From Qipengyuania_B thermophila (GTDB lineage: Bacteria > Pseudomonadota > Alphaproteobacteria > Sphingomonadales > Sphingomonadaceae), in the NCBI RefSeq assembly GCF_004153605.1, contig NZ_SDSI01000002.1, forward strand, positions 1 to 64,000: a DNA stretch of 64,000 nucleotides, in the 5' to 3' direction. This document shows positions 45,208-53,550 of the stretch, piece after piece (position 1 is the first letter of the stretch; every line of letters begins with the position of its first letter). A program made the translations under genes and the position numbers. The notes beneath the pieces were generated by a model. It searched no databases. It was not told the DNA's origin and saw only the letters and a list, made by a program, of their open reading frames with translations.

Positions 45208-45825
45208 ATGGACCGCAGGCGCAGCAGACAGAAGCCACGGCCGCTGACCGCCGCGCGTCTCGACGAACTGGCGCTGGCCTATGTGGCGCGGTTCGCCACC
45301 AGCACGGGCAAGCTGGAAACCTATCTGCGCCGCAAGCTGCGCGAGCGCGGCTGGGATGCGGAGGGGAGTGCCGGCGGCGGCATTCCGGATGACGGCGATG
45401 CGGCCGTGCAGGCCATCGTGCAGCGGTTCGTCGCGGCCGGATACGTGGATGACGCCGCCTTCGCGCAGGGACGGGCCCGCGCGCTCGCACAGCGCGGGTA
45501 TGGGGCGCGCCGGGTCGATGCGGCGCTGCGCGCGGCGGGGATCGACGCGCCGCTGCGAACCCGCAGCGGACCTTCGCCCCGGCAGCAGCGGGAAGCCGTG
45601 CTCGCCCTGGCTCGCCGCCGCCGCATCGGCCCCTTTGCCGACGCCTCCCACATCGGAGCGAGCGATCCGGCCGCGCGGCAGAAGGCGCTTGCCATGCTGC
45701 TGCGCGCGGGTCACGAACCGGACATGGCCCGGGCGGTGCTCGCGCTGCGCACGCCGCAGGAGGCGGACGCATGGCTCGCGGACACGGACCAAGACCGGCA
45801 CGAGGACGGAGGAAAAGGCTGGTGA
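45208..45825 (+). CDS. recX: regulatory protein RecX
   Basis: RecX-type modulator of RecA filaments, 205 residues. The triple-helix repeats are visible: ALAYVARFATSTGKLETYLRRKL, then VAAGYVDDAAFAQGRARALAQRGYGARRV, and a weaker third repeat. recA is not in the window. GTGA overlap with the downstream DUF192 lipoprotein. The assignment rests on the repeat pattern, since the family is poorly conserved. Confidence 0.85.
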   Translation: MDRRRSRQKPRPLTAARLDELALAYVARFATSTGKLETYLRRKLRERGWDAEGSAGGGIPDDGDAAVQAIVQRFVAAGYVDDAAFAQGRARALAQRGYGARRVDAALRAAGIDAPLRTRSGPSPRQQREAVLALARRRRIGPFADASHIGASDPAARQKALAMLLRAGHEPDMARAVLALRTPQEADAWLADTDQDRHEDGGKGW

Positions 45826-46322
45826 GAACTTGGCACATCCTAGCGGTCGCCGCGGCGACACTGGCGCTGCCGTCATGCTATTCGCAAGCGGCTGAGTCGC
45901 AGGCCCCGGCAACCGGTGTCGCCGCGCCGCAAGCGTCCCGCCATCCGCTCAGCGGGCTCGAGGTGGTGCCGCTGACCGTCACCAGCGCCACCGGCACGCA
46001 CCGCTTCCGGGTGGAAGTCGCCCGCACGCCGGCGCAGCAGCAGCGCGGACTGATGGAGCGCACTTCGCTGGCGCCGGACGAGGGCATGATCTTCCCCTAC
46101 AATCCGCCGGCGATGCAGAGCTTCTGGATGCGCAACACGCCGCTGTCGCTCGACATCATCTTCATCGGGCCGGACGGGCGCATCATCAACATCGCCGCGC
46201 AGACGCAGCCGCTCAGCGACACGCCCGTGCTCTCGGATGCGCCGGCTAGCTTGGTGCTCGAAATCCGGGGCGGGCGGGCTGCGGAACTGGGCATCCGGCC
46301 GGGCGACCGGGTGGAGTGGTAA
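45822..46322 (+). CDS. DUF192 family lipoprotein
   Basis: A 166-residue exported protein with a signal peptide ending at lipobox LPSC, followed by the DUF192 domain: FRVEVARTPAQQQRGLMERTSL and MQSFWMRNTPLSLDIIFI, typical of the family. Function unknown. GTG start at 45822 overlaps the recX stop (GTGA) and has GGAGG upstream. Confidence 0.88.
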   Translation: MRTWHILAVAAATLALPSCYSQAAESQAPATGVAAPQASRHPLSGLEVVPLTVTSATGTHRFRVEVARTPAQQQRGLMERTSLAPDEGMIFPYNPPAMQSFWMRNTPLSLDIIFIGPDGRIINIAAQTQPLSDTPVLSDAPASLVLEIRGGRAAELGIRPGDRVEW

Positions 46323-46431
46323 AGACGGCGGGCATGGCTGCGACCGAGCCGGGCGCAGCATGCGCGGGTGCCCTCTGCGCGGTGCACAGGCTTCTTTCCC
46401 GGCCGCGGGCTTTCGGCTAACGGCTGCCCGC

Positions 46432-46845
46432 ATGAGCGTATTGGCCAAGATCTTCACCTGGTGGAACGGCGCCACCATCGGCACCGACCTGTTCACGCGC
46501 CGACGCGGCGAAAAGGTGGGCACGGACGCGCAGGGGAACGTCTACTACCGCGAGAAACGCCGCGGCAAGGGCGCCGGGCGCGAACGCCGGTGGGTCATCT
46601 ACGAAGGCGCCAACGATGCGAGCCGCGTGCCGCCGGAATGGCATGGCTGGCTGCATGGGGCCTTCGACGACGTGCCGGAAAGCCACCTTCCCCCGGCGCG
46701 CATCTGGGAAGCGGACTATTCCCCCAACGCGACCGGCACGGCCGCCGCCTACCGCCCGCAGGGAGCGCTGGAGCGGGGTGGCCGCCGACCGCGAACCTCG
46801 GGCGACTATGACGCCTGGTCCCCCGACAGCGACGCGGCGGCATGA
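46432..46845 (+). CDS. NDUFA12-family NADH:ubiquinone oxidoreductase subunit
   Basis: Accessory complex I subunit shared by mitochondria and alphaproteobacteria, 137 residues. The N-terminus WWNGATIGTDLFTRRRGEKVG, EKRRGKGAGRERRWVIYEG and VPPEWHGWLHG are the family landmarks. It stabilises the peripheral arm or aids assembly, by analogy with mitochondria. The stop overlaps the next gene (ATGA). The nuo operon itself is not in the window. Confidence 0.92.
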   Translation: MSVLAKIFTWWNGATIGTDLFTRRRGEKVGTDAQGNVYYREKRRGKGAGRERRWVIYEGANDASRVPPEWHGWLHGAFDDVPESHLPPARIWEADYSPNATGTAAAYRPQGALERGGRRPRTSGDYDAWSPDSDAAA

Positions 46846-47432
46846 CAGGCCTCGGCCCGGCACGCGCGGGCGGAGCGCTCATGGCCGCGACGCTGCTTGC
46901 CGTATCCGGCTGTTCGGACGCGTCACCGCCATCGCCGCGCGCCGCCGAGACGCAGCTGCCTCCCGAACTCGCGCAGGCGCCCGCCGAGCCACCGGTCACG
47001 GCCGAAGACGCGCCCGGCACGCCGATGGCCGAGCGGGTGGCCACCATCGGCGTGCTGAACAAGCGCAACAATCTGTCGCAGGATCTCGAGATGCGGCCGG
47101 GCGAGACGCGGCGGATCGGCGACCTCGTCGTGCGTCTTTCCGCCTGCGAGCGGACGGCGCCTTGGGAAGTGCCGCCCGAGACGGGTGCCTTCGTTCAGGT
47201 GCAGGTGGCCGAGCGGCGAGGCGGCGGCGCGGAGAGCTGGCGGCAGATCTTCTCGGGCTGGCTGTTCAAGAACTCGCCCTCGCTCAACGTGGTCGAACAC
47301 CCCATCTACGATGTCTGGGTCAAGAACTGCGCGATGAGCTTCCCGGGAGACGAGGCGCCGGCGGGTACCGCGCCCGCCGCATCGCCGTCACCGGCGCCGT
47401 CTCCGACCCGGTCTCCTGCGCCCACTGCCTGA
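46842..47432 (+). CDS. DUF2155 family lipoprotein
   Basis: A 196-residue protein with a signal peptide and lipobox-like VSGC near residue 24. The DUF2155 core is TIGVLNKRNNLSQDLEMRPGE, then SACERTAPWE and GWLFKNSPSLNVVEHPIYDVWVKNC. A Pro/Ala/Ser-rich tail of about 40 residues is encoded in the 127 bp that also encode the end of the convergent aat gene. Function unknown, usually next to aat and NDUFA12 in alphaproteobacteria. Confidence 0.88.
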   Translation: MTGLGPARAGGALMAATLLAVSGCSDASPPSPRAAETQLPPELAQAPAEPPVTAEDAPGTPMAERVATIGVLNKRNNLSQDLEMRPGETRRIGDLVVRLSACERTAPWEVPPETGAFVQVQVAERRGGGAESWRQIFSGWLFKNSPSLNVVEHPIYDVWVKNCAMSFPGDEAPAGTAPAASPSPAPSPTRSPAPTA

Positions 47433-48058
47433 AACCACGCCACCGCATCGGCGATCGTCATCGCAGGCGTGCCGCGCGCCGCCCTGACCCGGCGCAGGTA
47501 TTCGGCCTGGTCGATCGGGACCGCGCCCATGCTGGCAAGATGCCCGGTCATGAACTGGCAGTCGAGCAGGCAGAACTCCGCGCGGCGCATCGCCGCGACC
47601 AGCCAGGCGAGCGCAACCTTGGAGGCGTTGTCCGCGCGGCTGAACATGCTTTCGCCGCAGAACACCCGGTCGAACGCCACACCGTACAGCCCGCCGACCA
47701 GTTCACCCTCCTGCCAGCACTCGATCGAGTGGGCATGCCCGGCCTTGTGAAGCGCGACATAGCTTGCCTCGATCCGTCGGCTGATCCAGCTGTCGGGCTG
47801 ATCGGGCCGGGGTTCCGCGCAGCGGGCGATGACCTGTTCGAAGGCGGTGTCGCAGGTCACGGCAAAGCGGTCGCGCGCCAGCACCCGGCGCATGGACCGC
47901 CCGAGGTGCAGCCCGTCGAGCGGGATCACCGCCCGTTCGCGCGGCTCGACCCAGAAGATTTCGCTGTCCTCCCGCGCCTCGGCCATCGGAAAGATGCCCG
48001 AGCGGTAGGCGTCGAGCAGCAGACGCGTCGGAATGGGCTTCTGAACGGCAGCGTGCAT
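47306..48058 (-). CDS. aat: leucyl/phenylalanyl-tRNA--protein transferase
   Basis: N-end rule enzyme that adds Leu or Phe to N-terminal Arg or Lys, marking proteins for ClpAP. The 250-residue product has PTRLLLDAYRSGIFPMAE, the FWVEPRERAVIP strand, WISRRIEASYVALHKAGHAHSIECW, and FCGESMFSRADNASKVAL, all typical of Aat. The C-terminus has a Gly/Ala-rich stretch and ends SPGKLIAQFLTQTS. Its last 127 bp overlap the convergent DUF2155 gene. Confidence 0.96.
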   Translation of the reverse strand: MHAAVQKPIPTRLLLDAYRSGIFPMAEAREDSEIFWVEPRERAVIPLDGLHLGRSMRRVLARDRFAVTCDTAFEQVIARCAEPRPDQPDSWISRRIEASYVALHKAGHAHSIECWQEGELVGGLYGVAFDRVFCGESMFSRADNASKVALAWLVAAMRRAEFCLLDCQFMTGHLASMGAVPIDQAEYLRRVRAARGTPAMTIADAVAWFQAVGAGDRVGDGAGDGDAAGAVPAGASSPGKLIAQFLTQTS

Positions 48059-48211
48059 GGACGCCTTTCACGACGGTGCGGGTGTGCTCAGGCAGCGCAC
48101 ATCGCCGCCATCGGTTCCGCGTCCCGTCGCATCCGGGCACCCGCGCTGACGTGTGGGGCGCTGCGGCCTCTTGTCACGTTCGCGCAACATGCCTAAGCCC
48201 GCACCGGCTGC

Positions 48212-48287
48212 AGGGGTGTAGCTCAGCTGGTAGAGCATCGGTCTCCAAAACCGAGGGCCACGGGTTCGAATCCTGTCACCCCTGCCA
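48212..48287 (+). tRNA. tRNA-Trp (anticodon CCA)
   Basis: A full cloverleaf of 76 nt: acceptor stem AGGGGTG / CACCCCT, D arm GCTC-AGCTGGTA-GAGC, anticodon stem TCGGT / ACCGA with loop CTCCAAA (anticodon CCA at 48245-48247), T loop TTCGAAT, discriminator G and encoded CCA at 48285-48287. tRNA-Trp directly upstream of secE-nusG is a common alphaproteobacterial order. Confidence 0.97.
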
Positions 48288-48810
48288 TTCCTCCCGCCAT
48301 GACCGAGGCGCCGGGCCGTGCTTCGGACGCCCTTCAAACCGAGGCGGTGCAGGCTCTGGCTGAGGTTCCCCCTCACGAACCCGGTAATCAGGGCCGCTTG
48401 CGCTCGACCGGCCACGTGTGGTTGCCCGAGCAGGGCCTCTCCGACGACAAGGCACGCATGTCGCGGTGCCGCGCCACAGCTGCGCTTCCTGCCGCGTTAA
48501 AGGCTTGGTGCAGCGCGATCAGGGAAGCATTCACCGGCCAGCAAAGAGCGGCGGTGCTCGGCTGGCGCGGGTATCCTACACGGCTTTTGGAGCCTGACCC
48601 TCTGGCCCGTCGAGATCCACAAACCAGCAGAAGGTGCCGATCGGCGGAAGCAAATGGTCTCGCCAGACGGGCGGCCCGTCATCCGCCCCAATTCGGCACA
48701 CCTCAACCGAAGCATGCATGATCGGTTGACGAGTGGTCAAAGCAGGAGGAACTTTGCGGCGAGTGGAGTGTTTCTGTCGTTGAGTCGAGGCACTAGCGAG
48801 GGAGCGTACC
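48288..48810. other. gene-poor stretch between tRNA-Trp and a small ORF
   Basis: About 520 bp of less GC-biased sequence with no convincing gene. The only frame that looks at all protein-like is on the minus strand at 48576-48719 (start MHASVEVCRIGADD, 47 residues, containing PPIGTFCWFVDLDGPE), with no good ribosome site; it may be a gene remnant. I saw no repeat of the tRNA 3' end, no integrase and no terminator with a T tract. Confidence 0.5.
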
Positions 48811-48960
48811 ATGGCCACCTACACCATTCGAAGCAGCCAGCCTGATCCGTGGATCGTTCCGCGTCCGTATTGCGACCCCTCGATCCGGCGGCAGACCTAC
48901 GGTCGGATCCAGCCGATGGAGCAGCCGGGTTTCTGGCGGCGGGTGCTTGGCCGCGCGTGA
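48811..48960 (+). CDS. small hypothetical protein, 49 residues
   Basis: Unrecognised. The ATG at 48811 has a strong GAGGGAG site about 6 nt upstream. The product starts MATYTIRSSQPDPWIVPRPY and ends in the basic WRRVLGRA; it is rich in Pro, Arg, Tyr and Trp with no hydrophobic segment. Between tRNA-Trp and secE. The ribosome site and compact frame support a real gene, but conservation cannot be tested here. Confidence 0.55.
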   Translation: MATYTIRSSQPDPWIVPRPYCDPSIRRQTYGRIQPMEQPGFWRRVLGRA

Positions 48961-49237
48961 GACGGTGCGCGGGCGGGCGTTCTTCCGGGTGACGCGCTGC
49001 GCCTGCGGCTGACGTGCATCAACCTGTTATCGCGTCCGGCCGTGGCGGCAATACGGATAGCGAGGCGGAACGGCGCTCTTGCGCATCCGGCCGGGTTGGC
49101 ATAGGGGCGGATGTGCTGCCTGCGGGCGGCGCCCACCCGAGCAGCGTGCCCGCCGCCGACCATCAGGTCCTGACGGTTGGCCGATGGCTCGCGCGGCTGC
49201 GGCCGCGTACCCGCCACCCAGATTTCTGCCGAGGACC

Positions 49238-49432
49238 ATGGCCAAGACTTCTCCCGCCGAATTCATCAACCAGGTGCGGACCGAAGCCCGCAAGGTGGTG
49301 TGGCCCACGCGCGAGGAAACCGTGCGCCGGGCGATCTTCGTGTTTATCATGACGCTGATCCTTTCCCTGTTCTTCCTCGGCGTGGACTCGGCCTTCGGCG
49401 CAGTGGTGCGTTGGCTTCTCTCACTGATCTGA
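49238..49432 (+). CDS. secE: protein translocase subunit SecE
   Basis: SecYEG translocon subunit, 64 residues with one transmembrane helix, as in most bacteria. The conserved FINQVRTEARKVVWPTREE amphipathic helix precedes the membrane segment VFIMTLILSLFFLGVDSAF. nusG follows 58 nt downstream, the universal secE-nusG order. Confidence 0.96.
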   Translation: MAKTSPAEFINQVRTEARKVVWPTREETVRRAIFVFIMTLILSLFFLGVDSAFGAVVRWLLSLI

Positions 49433-49490
49433 GCGCAGGGACGAGGCTCCCGCGCCGGCATCGGGCATCGACAGGAACACGGAACACCTC

Positions 49491-50027
49491 ATGGCACGCT
49501 GGTACATCATTCACGCTTACTCCGGTTTCGAGAACAAGGTCCGCGACTCAATTCTAGCCGAGGCTGCCCGTCTGGGGCTGTCGGACGGTGTGGAGCAGGT
49601 CGAGGTGCCGACCGAGACCGTGACGGAGGTGAAGCGCGGCAAGAAGGTGCAGAGCGAGCGCAAGTTCATGCCGGGCTACGTGCTGGCCAAGCTCAACATG
49701 ACCGACGACATCTACCATCTGGTCAAGAACACGCCCAAAGTCACCGGCTTCCTCGGTTCCAACAACAAGCCCCAGCCGATCTCCGAACGGGAAGCCGCGC
49801 GCTATTTCGGCGGAATGGAGGAGGCAAAGGCCGCGCCCAAGAAGCAGGTCAGCGTGCCGTACGAGATCGGCGACCAGGTCAAGGTGCTCGACGGGCCGTT
49901 CCAATCCTTCAACGGGGTGGTCGAGGAGCTCGACTTCGACAAGCAGCGGGTCAAGGTGTCCGTGTCGATCTTCGGGCGCGCGACGCCGTTCGACCTCGAC
50001 TTCGAGCAGGTTGAACTCGTCAAGTAA
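49491..50027 (+). CDS. nusG: transcription termination/antitermination factor NusG
   Basis: RNA polymerase elongation factor linking transcription to Rho and to the ribosome, 178 residues. N-terminal NGN domain (WYIIHAYSGFENKVRDSI and KFMPGYVLAKL) and C-terminal KOW domain (EIGDQVKVLDGPFQSFNGVVEE). Normally followed by rplK, but here a Kef-type antiporter gene intervenes. Confidence 0.98.
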   Translation: MARWYIIHAYSGFENKVRDSILAEAARLGLSDGVEQVEVPTETVTEVKRGKKVQSERKFMPGYVLAKLNMTDDIYHLVKNTPKVTGFLGSNNKPQPISEREAARYFGGMEEAKAAPKKQVSVPYEIGDQVKVLDGPFQSFNGVVEELDFDKQRVKVSVSIFGRATPFDLDFEQVELVK

Positions 50028-50154
50028 GCGGCCCGCCCCTGGCGCGGCCTTCCGGACCGGAATTCCGCATCCCGCGGGTGGCGCGCGCGCCTGACTGCGG
50101 GCATGGTGGGGCGGCGGCCGGCCGGTGTGCCCGCCGGTCCGAGCGGGAGATCCG

Positions 50155-51861
50155 ATGGCCGAGCTTGTCACCCACTCGCTGTTCTCGGAAATATCGGCCC
50201 TGCTCATTCTGGCCGGAGTGGTCGGGCTGATCGGGCACCTCCTGCGCCAGCCGCTCGTGGTCAGCTACATCGTGGTCGGCATCATCGCCGGTCCCTCGCT
50301 GCTCAACCTGGTCCAGTCGGAAGGGCCGCTCGAACTGCTGTCGGACCTCGGCATCGCGGTGCTGCTGTTCCTCGTCGGGCTGAAGATGGACTACCGGCTG
50401 ATCCGGTCGCTCGGCTTTGTCTCGCTGACCACCGGCCTCGGCCAGGTGGTGTTCACCTCCGTCTTCGGCTTCCTCATCGGTCTCGCCCTGGGCCTCGGCG
50501 TCGTGCCGAGCCTCTACATCGCGGTCGCGCTGACCTTTTCGAGCACCATCATCATCGTCAAGCTGCTCACCGACAAGCGCGAACTCGACTCGCTGCACGG
50601 GCGGGTCGCGCTCGGCTTCCTCATCGTGCAGGACATCGTCGTGGTGCTGTCGATGGTGGCGCTGTCGACCCTCGTGATCGGCAGCACCGTTACCGGCAGC
50701 GACACGACCGTCGCCGGTGCGCTGGCGGCGGCGGCGTCGATGGCGGGGCTGGTGGTGCTGATCATCCGCTACGCGGCGCGGCCGCTGACTCGGCGCCTGG
50801 CCGAAAACCAGGAACTGCTGATCCTGTTCTCGCTTGGCCTTGCCGCGCTGTTCGCTGCCATCGGCGAGTATCTGGGCCTCGGCATCGAACTCGGCGGGCT
50901 GTTTGCCGGCGTCGCCTTGGCCTCGACGCCCTATCGCGACTCCATCGCTTCGCGCATGGCGCCGCTGCGCGACTTCCTGCTGCTGTTTTTCTTCCTCCAT
51001 CTCGGTTCGCAGCTCGATCTCGAGGTGCTGGGCGCCAATGTGCCTGCTGCGCTGGTGTTCTCCCTCTTCGTGCTGATCGGCAATCCGCTGATCGTGATCG
51101 TCATCATGGGGCTGATGGGCTACCGCAAGCGCACCGGCTTCCTCGCCGGGCTGACGGTCGCGCAGATCAGCGAGTTCTCGCTCATCTTCATCGGCATGGG
51201 CGTCGCGCTCGGACAGGTGACGGAGGCGGAACTGGGGCTCGTCACCCTGGTCGGGCTGATCACCATCGCCGCCTCCACCTACATGATCACGTTCTCGCAC
51301 CGGCTGTATCCGCTGTTCGAGCCGCTGCTCGGCTGGGCGGAGCGGGCACGGCCGAAGCGCGAGGAGGCGGACGAGCAGCGCGACCGGCCCGCGCCGCCCA
51401 AGGTGCTGCTCCTCGGGCTGTCGAAGCTCGGCGGGGCGCTCGCCCGCCGGCTCCAGGCCGCAAACGTGCCGCTGCTGGCCGTCGATTTCGACCCGGGCGT
51501 GGTGGAGACGTGGCAACGGCTGGGGCTGAACGCCGTCTACGGCGACGCGACCGACCCGGACTTCCTGTGCGAGCTGCCGCTCCAGCATGCCCGCTGGGTC
51601 ATCTCGACCTTCGCGCATCACGGGCCGAGCATGACGAGCCACGATCCGCGCCAGACCCTCATCAACACGCTGAAGGCGGAAGGGTTCGGCGGGCGCGTCG
51701 CCATTGCCGTCTACAACCACGATGCGAAGACCGACATGAAGGCGGCCGGCGCCGACATCATCCTGCAACCGTTCGAGGATGCGGCGGAGGCCACCATGGC
51801 GCGGGTCATGGCCGAACTGGAGAACGAACAGGAAGAGCCGCCTCAGGCGCAGGCCGTCTGA
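50155..51861 (+). CDS. Kef-type monovalent cation:proton antiporter with TrkA-N domain
   Basis: CPA2 family exchanger, 568 residues: an N-terminal membrane domain of about 12 segments (EISALLILAGVVGLIGHLL, IGIELGGLFAGVALAS-type repeats and TVAQISEFSLIFIGMG), then a cytoplasmic regulatory TrkA-N (RCK) domain starting PKVLLLGLSKLGGALARRLQ. It probably effluxes K+ or Na+. The C-terminus is rich in Glu and Gln. GGGAG precedes ATG 50155. It splits nusG from rplK on the same strand. Confidence 0.93.
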   Translation: MAELVTHSLFSEISALLILAGVVGLIGHLLRQPLVVSYIVVGIIAGPSLLNLVQSEGPLELLSDLGIAVLLFLVGLKMDYRLIRSLGFVSLTTGLGQVVFTSVFGFLIGLALGLGVVPSLYIAVALTFSSTIIIVKLLTDKRELDSLHGRVALGFLIVQDIVVVLSMVALSTLVIGSTVTGSDTTVAGALAAAASMAGLVVLIIRYAARPLTRRLAENQELLILFSLGLAALFAAIGEYLGLGIELGGLFAGVALASTPYRDSIASRMAPLRDFLLLFFFLHLGSQLDLEVLGANVPAALVFSLFVLIGNPLIVIVIMGLMGYRKRTGFLAGLTVAQISEFSLIFIGMGVALGQVTEAELGLVTLVGLITIAASTYMITFSHRLYPLFEPLLGWAERARPKREEADEQRDRPAPPKVLLLGLSKLGGALARRLQAANVPLLAVDFDPGVVETWQRLGLNAVYGDATDPDFLCELPLQHARWVISTFAHHGPSMTSHDPRQTLINTLKAEGFGGRVAIAVYNHDAKTDMKAAGADIILQPFEDAAEATMARVMAELENEQEEPPQAQAV

Positions 51862-52083
51862 TCCGCGTCGCCACCTCGTCCCGTCCACGGCCTCGCCCGG
51901 ACAGCGGCGGAGCAGAGGCCGCACCCCGCGCTTGTGTCCCGCGCCCGATGTGCTATGGGGCGCGCCTTCCGAAGACCAACGGAAACCCTTGCGGGAGGCG
52001 CTGCGCACGCGCGCCGCTTGCACCGCTTACCATGAGCCGGGCCGCGCCTGCGGCCGGGCGACATTGAGAAAGGAGGCCTCATC

Positions 52084-52515
52084 ATGGCCAAGAAGATTAC
52101 TGGCTACATCAAGCTGCAGGTGCCCGCCGGCACCGCCAATCCGTCTCCCCCGATCGGCCCCGCGCTCGGTCAGAGAGGCGTCAACATCATGGAGTTCTGC
52201 AAGGCCTTCAACGCCGCGACGCAGGATCTCGAGAAGAGCGCGCCCATTCCGACGGTCATCACCGTCTATGCGGACCGCTCGTTCTCGTTCGTCACCAAGA
52301 CCCCGCCGGCTTCCTTCTACCTCAAGAAGGCGGCCAACCTGAAGTCCGGGTCCAAGGAACCGGGCAAGGTGTCCGCCGGCACCATCAAGCAGTCCGCCGT
52401 GCGCGAGATCGCCGAGGCCAAGATGGCGGACCTCAACGCCAACGACATCGAACAGGCGATGAAGATCATCGAGGGGTCCGCCCGCTCGATGGGTCTCGAA
52501 GTGGTGGAGGGCTGA
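52084..52515 (+). CDS. rplK: 50S ribosomal protein L11
   Basis: L11 forms the GTPase-associated centre with 23S rRNA and is needed for stringent response by RelA. The 143-residue product has the conserved GYIKLQVPAGTANPSPPIGPALGQRGVNIMEFC start and a C-terminal rRNA-binding domain. AAAGGAGG just before the ATG. rplA follows after 2 nt. The 222-bp region upstream probably holds its own promoter, because the antiporter gene stands before it. Confidence 0.98.
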   Translation: MAKKITGYIKLQVPAGTANPSPPIGPALGQRGVNIMEFCKAFNAATQDLEKSAPIPTVITVYADRSFSFVTKTPPASFYLKKAANLKSGSKEPGKVSAGTIKQSAVREIAEAKMADLNANDIEQAMKIIEGSARSMGLEVVEG

Positions 52516-52517
52516 TC

Positions 52518-53219
52518 ATGGCGAAGATGACCAAGCGGCAGCAAGCCATTGCGGCGAAGATCGACCGCGAGCGGCTGTACACGGTGGACGAGGCGCTTGC
52601 CACGCTGCGCGAACTGGGCGAGCTGACCAAGTTCGACGAGACGATCGAAGTGGCGATGAACCTGGGCGTCGATCCGCGGCACGCCGACCAGATGGTGCGC
52701 GGCATGGTGTCGCTGCCCTCCGGCACCGGCAAGGATGTGCGGGTGGCGGTGTTCGCCCGCGGCGACAACGCGCAGAAGGCGCTGGATGCCGGTGCGGACA
52801 AGGTCGGTGCCGAGGACCTGATGGAGGACATGCAGGCCGGCAATGTCGACTATGACCGGGTCATTGCGACGCCCGACATGATGGGGGTCGTGGGGCGGCT
52901 GGGCAAGCTGCTCGGTCCCAAGGGGCTGATGCCCAATCCCAAGCTCGGCACCGTCACGCCCAACGTTGCGCAGGCGGTCAAGGACGCCAAGGGCGGTCAG
53001 GTCGAGTTCCGCGTCGAGAAGCAGGGCATCATCCACTCCGGCATCGGCAAGATGAGTTTCGCCGACGACGCGCTGAAGGCCAACTTCCGCGCTCTGACCG
53101 ATGCGGTGGTCAAGGCCAAGCCGGCCGGCGCGAAGGGCAAGTATGTGCGCAAGGTGTCGCTCTCTTCGAGCATGGGTCCGGGCCTGAAGCTCGACCTTGC
53201 CGAGGTCGAGGGGGCCTGA
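52518..53219 (+). CDS. rplA: 50S ribosomal protein L1
   Basis: L1 stalk protein that binds 23S rRNA and represses its own operon. The 233-residue product has the VRVAVFARGD, GRLGKLLGPKGLMPNPKLGT and FRVEKQGIIHSGIGK landmarks. Downstream, an inverted repeat marks the end of the transcript; rplJ and rplL are not adjacent. Confidence 0.98.
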   Translation: MAKMTKRQQAIAAKIDRERLYTVDEALATLRELGELTKFDETIEVAMNLGVDPRHADQMVRGMVSLPSGTGKDVRVAVFARGDNAQKALDAGADKVGAEDLMEDMQAGNVDYDRVIATPDMMGVVGRLGKLLGPKGLMPNPKLGTVTPNVAQAVKDAKGGQVEFRVEKQGIIHSGIGKMSFADDALKANFRALTDAVVKAKPAGAKGKYVRKVSLSSSMGPGLKLDLAEVEGA

Positions 53220-53230
53220 GCCTCACGCCG

Positions 53231-53265
53231 GAACCCCCCGCGGGATACCACCCGCCGGGGGGTTC
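53231..53265 (+). terminator. rplA terminator hairpin
   Basis: Stem GAACCCCCCG / CGGGGGGTTC extended by CGGG / CCCG around a 6-nt loop with one unpaired base, 11 nt after the rplA stop. No T tract follows, so it may be a partial terminator or a protective 3' hairpin. Confidence 0.6.
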
Positions 53266-53336
53266 AGGCACCGCGCACCGGAGCCATCGGCGTTCTCGGG
53301 CGTTCCCGTTTTTGCGAACAGTGAGAAAGGTGAGCG

Positions 53337-53513
53337 ATGGGCTGGCTGTGGATGCTGGTGACGGTGCTTGGGGTGGTCCTGCTCGGGGCGGCGATCCTCT
53401 ACGCCTTTCGCGCCAACAAGTCCGCGCCGCCGCGCAACGTGGCTGTGGCGGAGGAAGGCGCGCGGGAGGTGCGCGACGAGCTTGCCGAGGATCAGGCGCG
53501 CCGCGGGGAGTGA
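53337..53513 (+). CDS. small single-pass membrane protein, 58 residues
   Basis: Not recognised. The ATG at 53337 is preceded by GAAAGGTGA. The product begins with a transmembrane helix (MGWLWMLVTVLGVVLLGAAI) and ends in an acidic, Arg-rich soluble tail (EEGAREVRDELAEDQ). It lies between rplA and the convergent CinA-like gene. A 15-bp tandem repeat at its end covers the stop codon. Confidence 0.6.
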   Translation: MGWLWMLVTVLGVVLLGAAILYAFRANKSAPPRNVAVAEEGAREVRDELAEDQARRGE

Positions 53514-53532
53514 CAGGTCGGGGAGTGACAGG
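53504..53532 (+). repeat. 14-bp direct repeat over a stop codon
   Basis: CGGGGAGTGACAGG occurs twice, at 53504-53517 and 53519-53532, one base apart. The first copy contains the stop of the 58-residue membrane protein gene (TGA at 53511), and the second copy would provide another. A recent tandem duplication is the simplest reading. Confidence 0.7.
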
Positions 53533-53550
53533 CCTGCGGTTCGGCCGTGG

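Noticed and set aside
48576..48719. Minus-strand 47-residue frame near tRNA-Trp
   Set aside because: No ribosome site and no family match; possibly a remnant, not called as a gene.
48212..48960. Integrated element at tRNA-Trp
   Set aside because: No integrase, no direct repeat of the tRNA end and no mobile genes in the interval; kept only as a weak observation.
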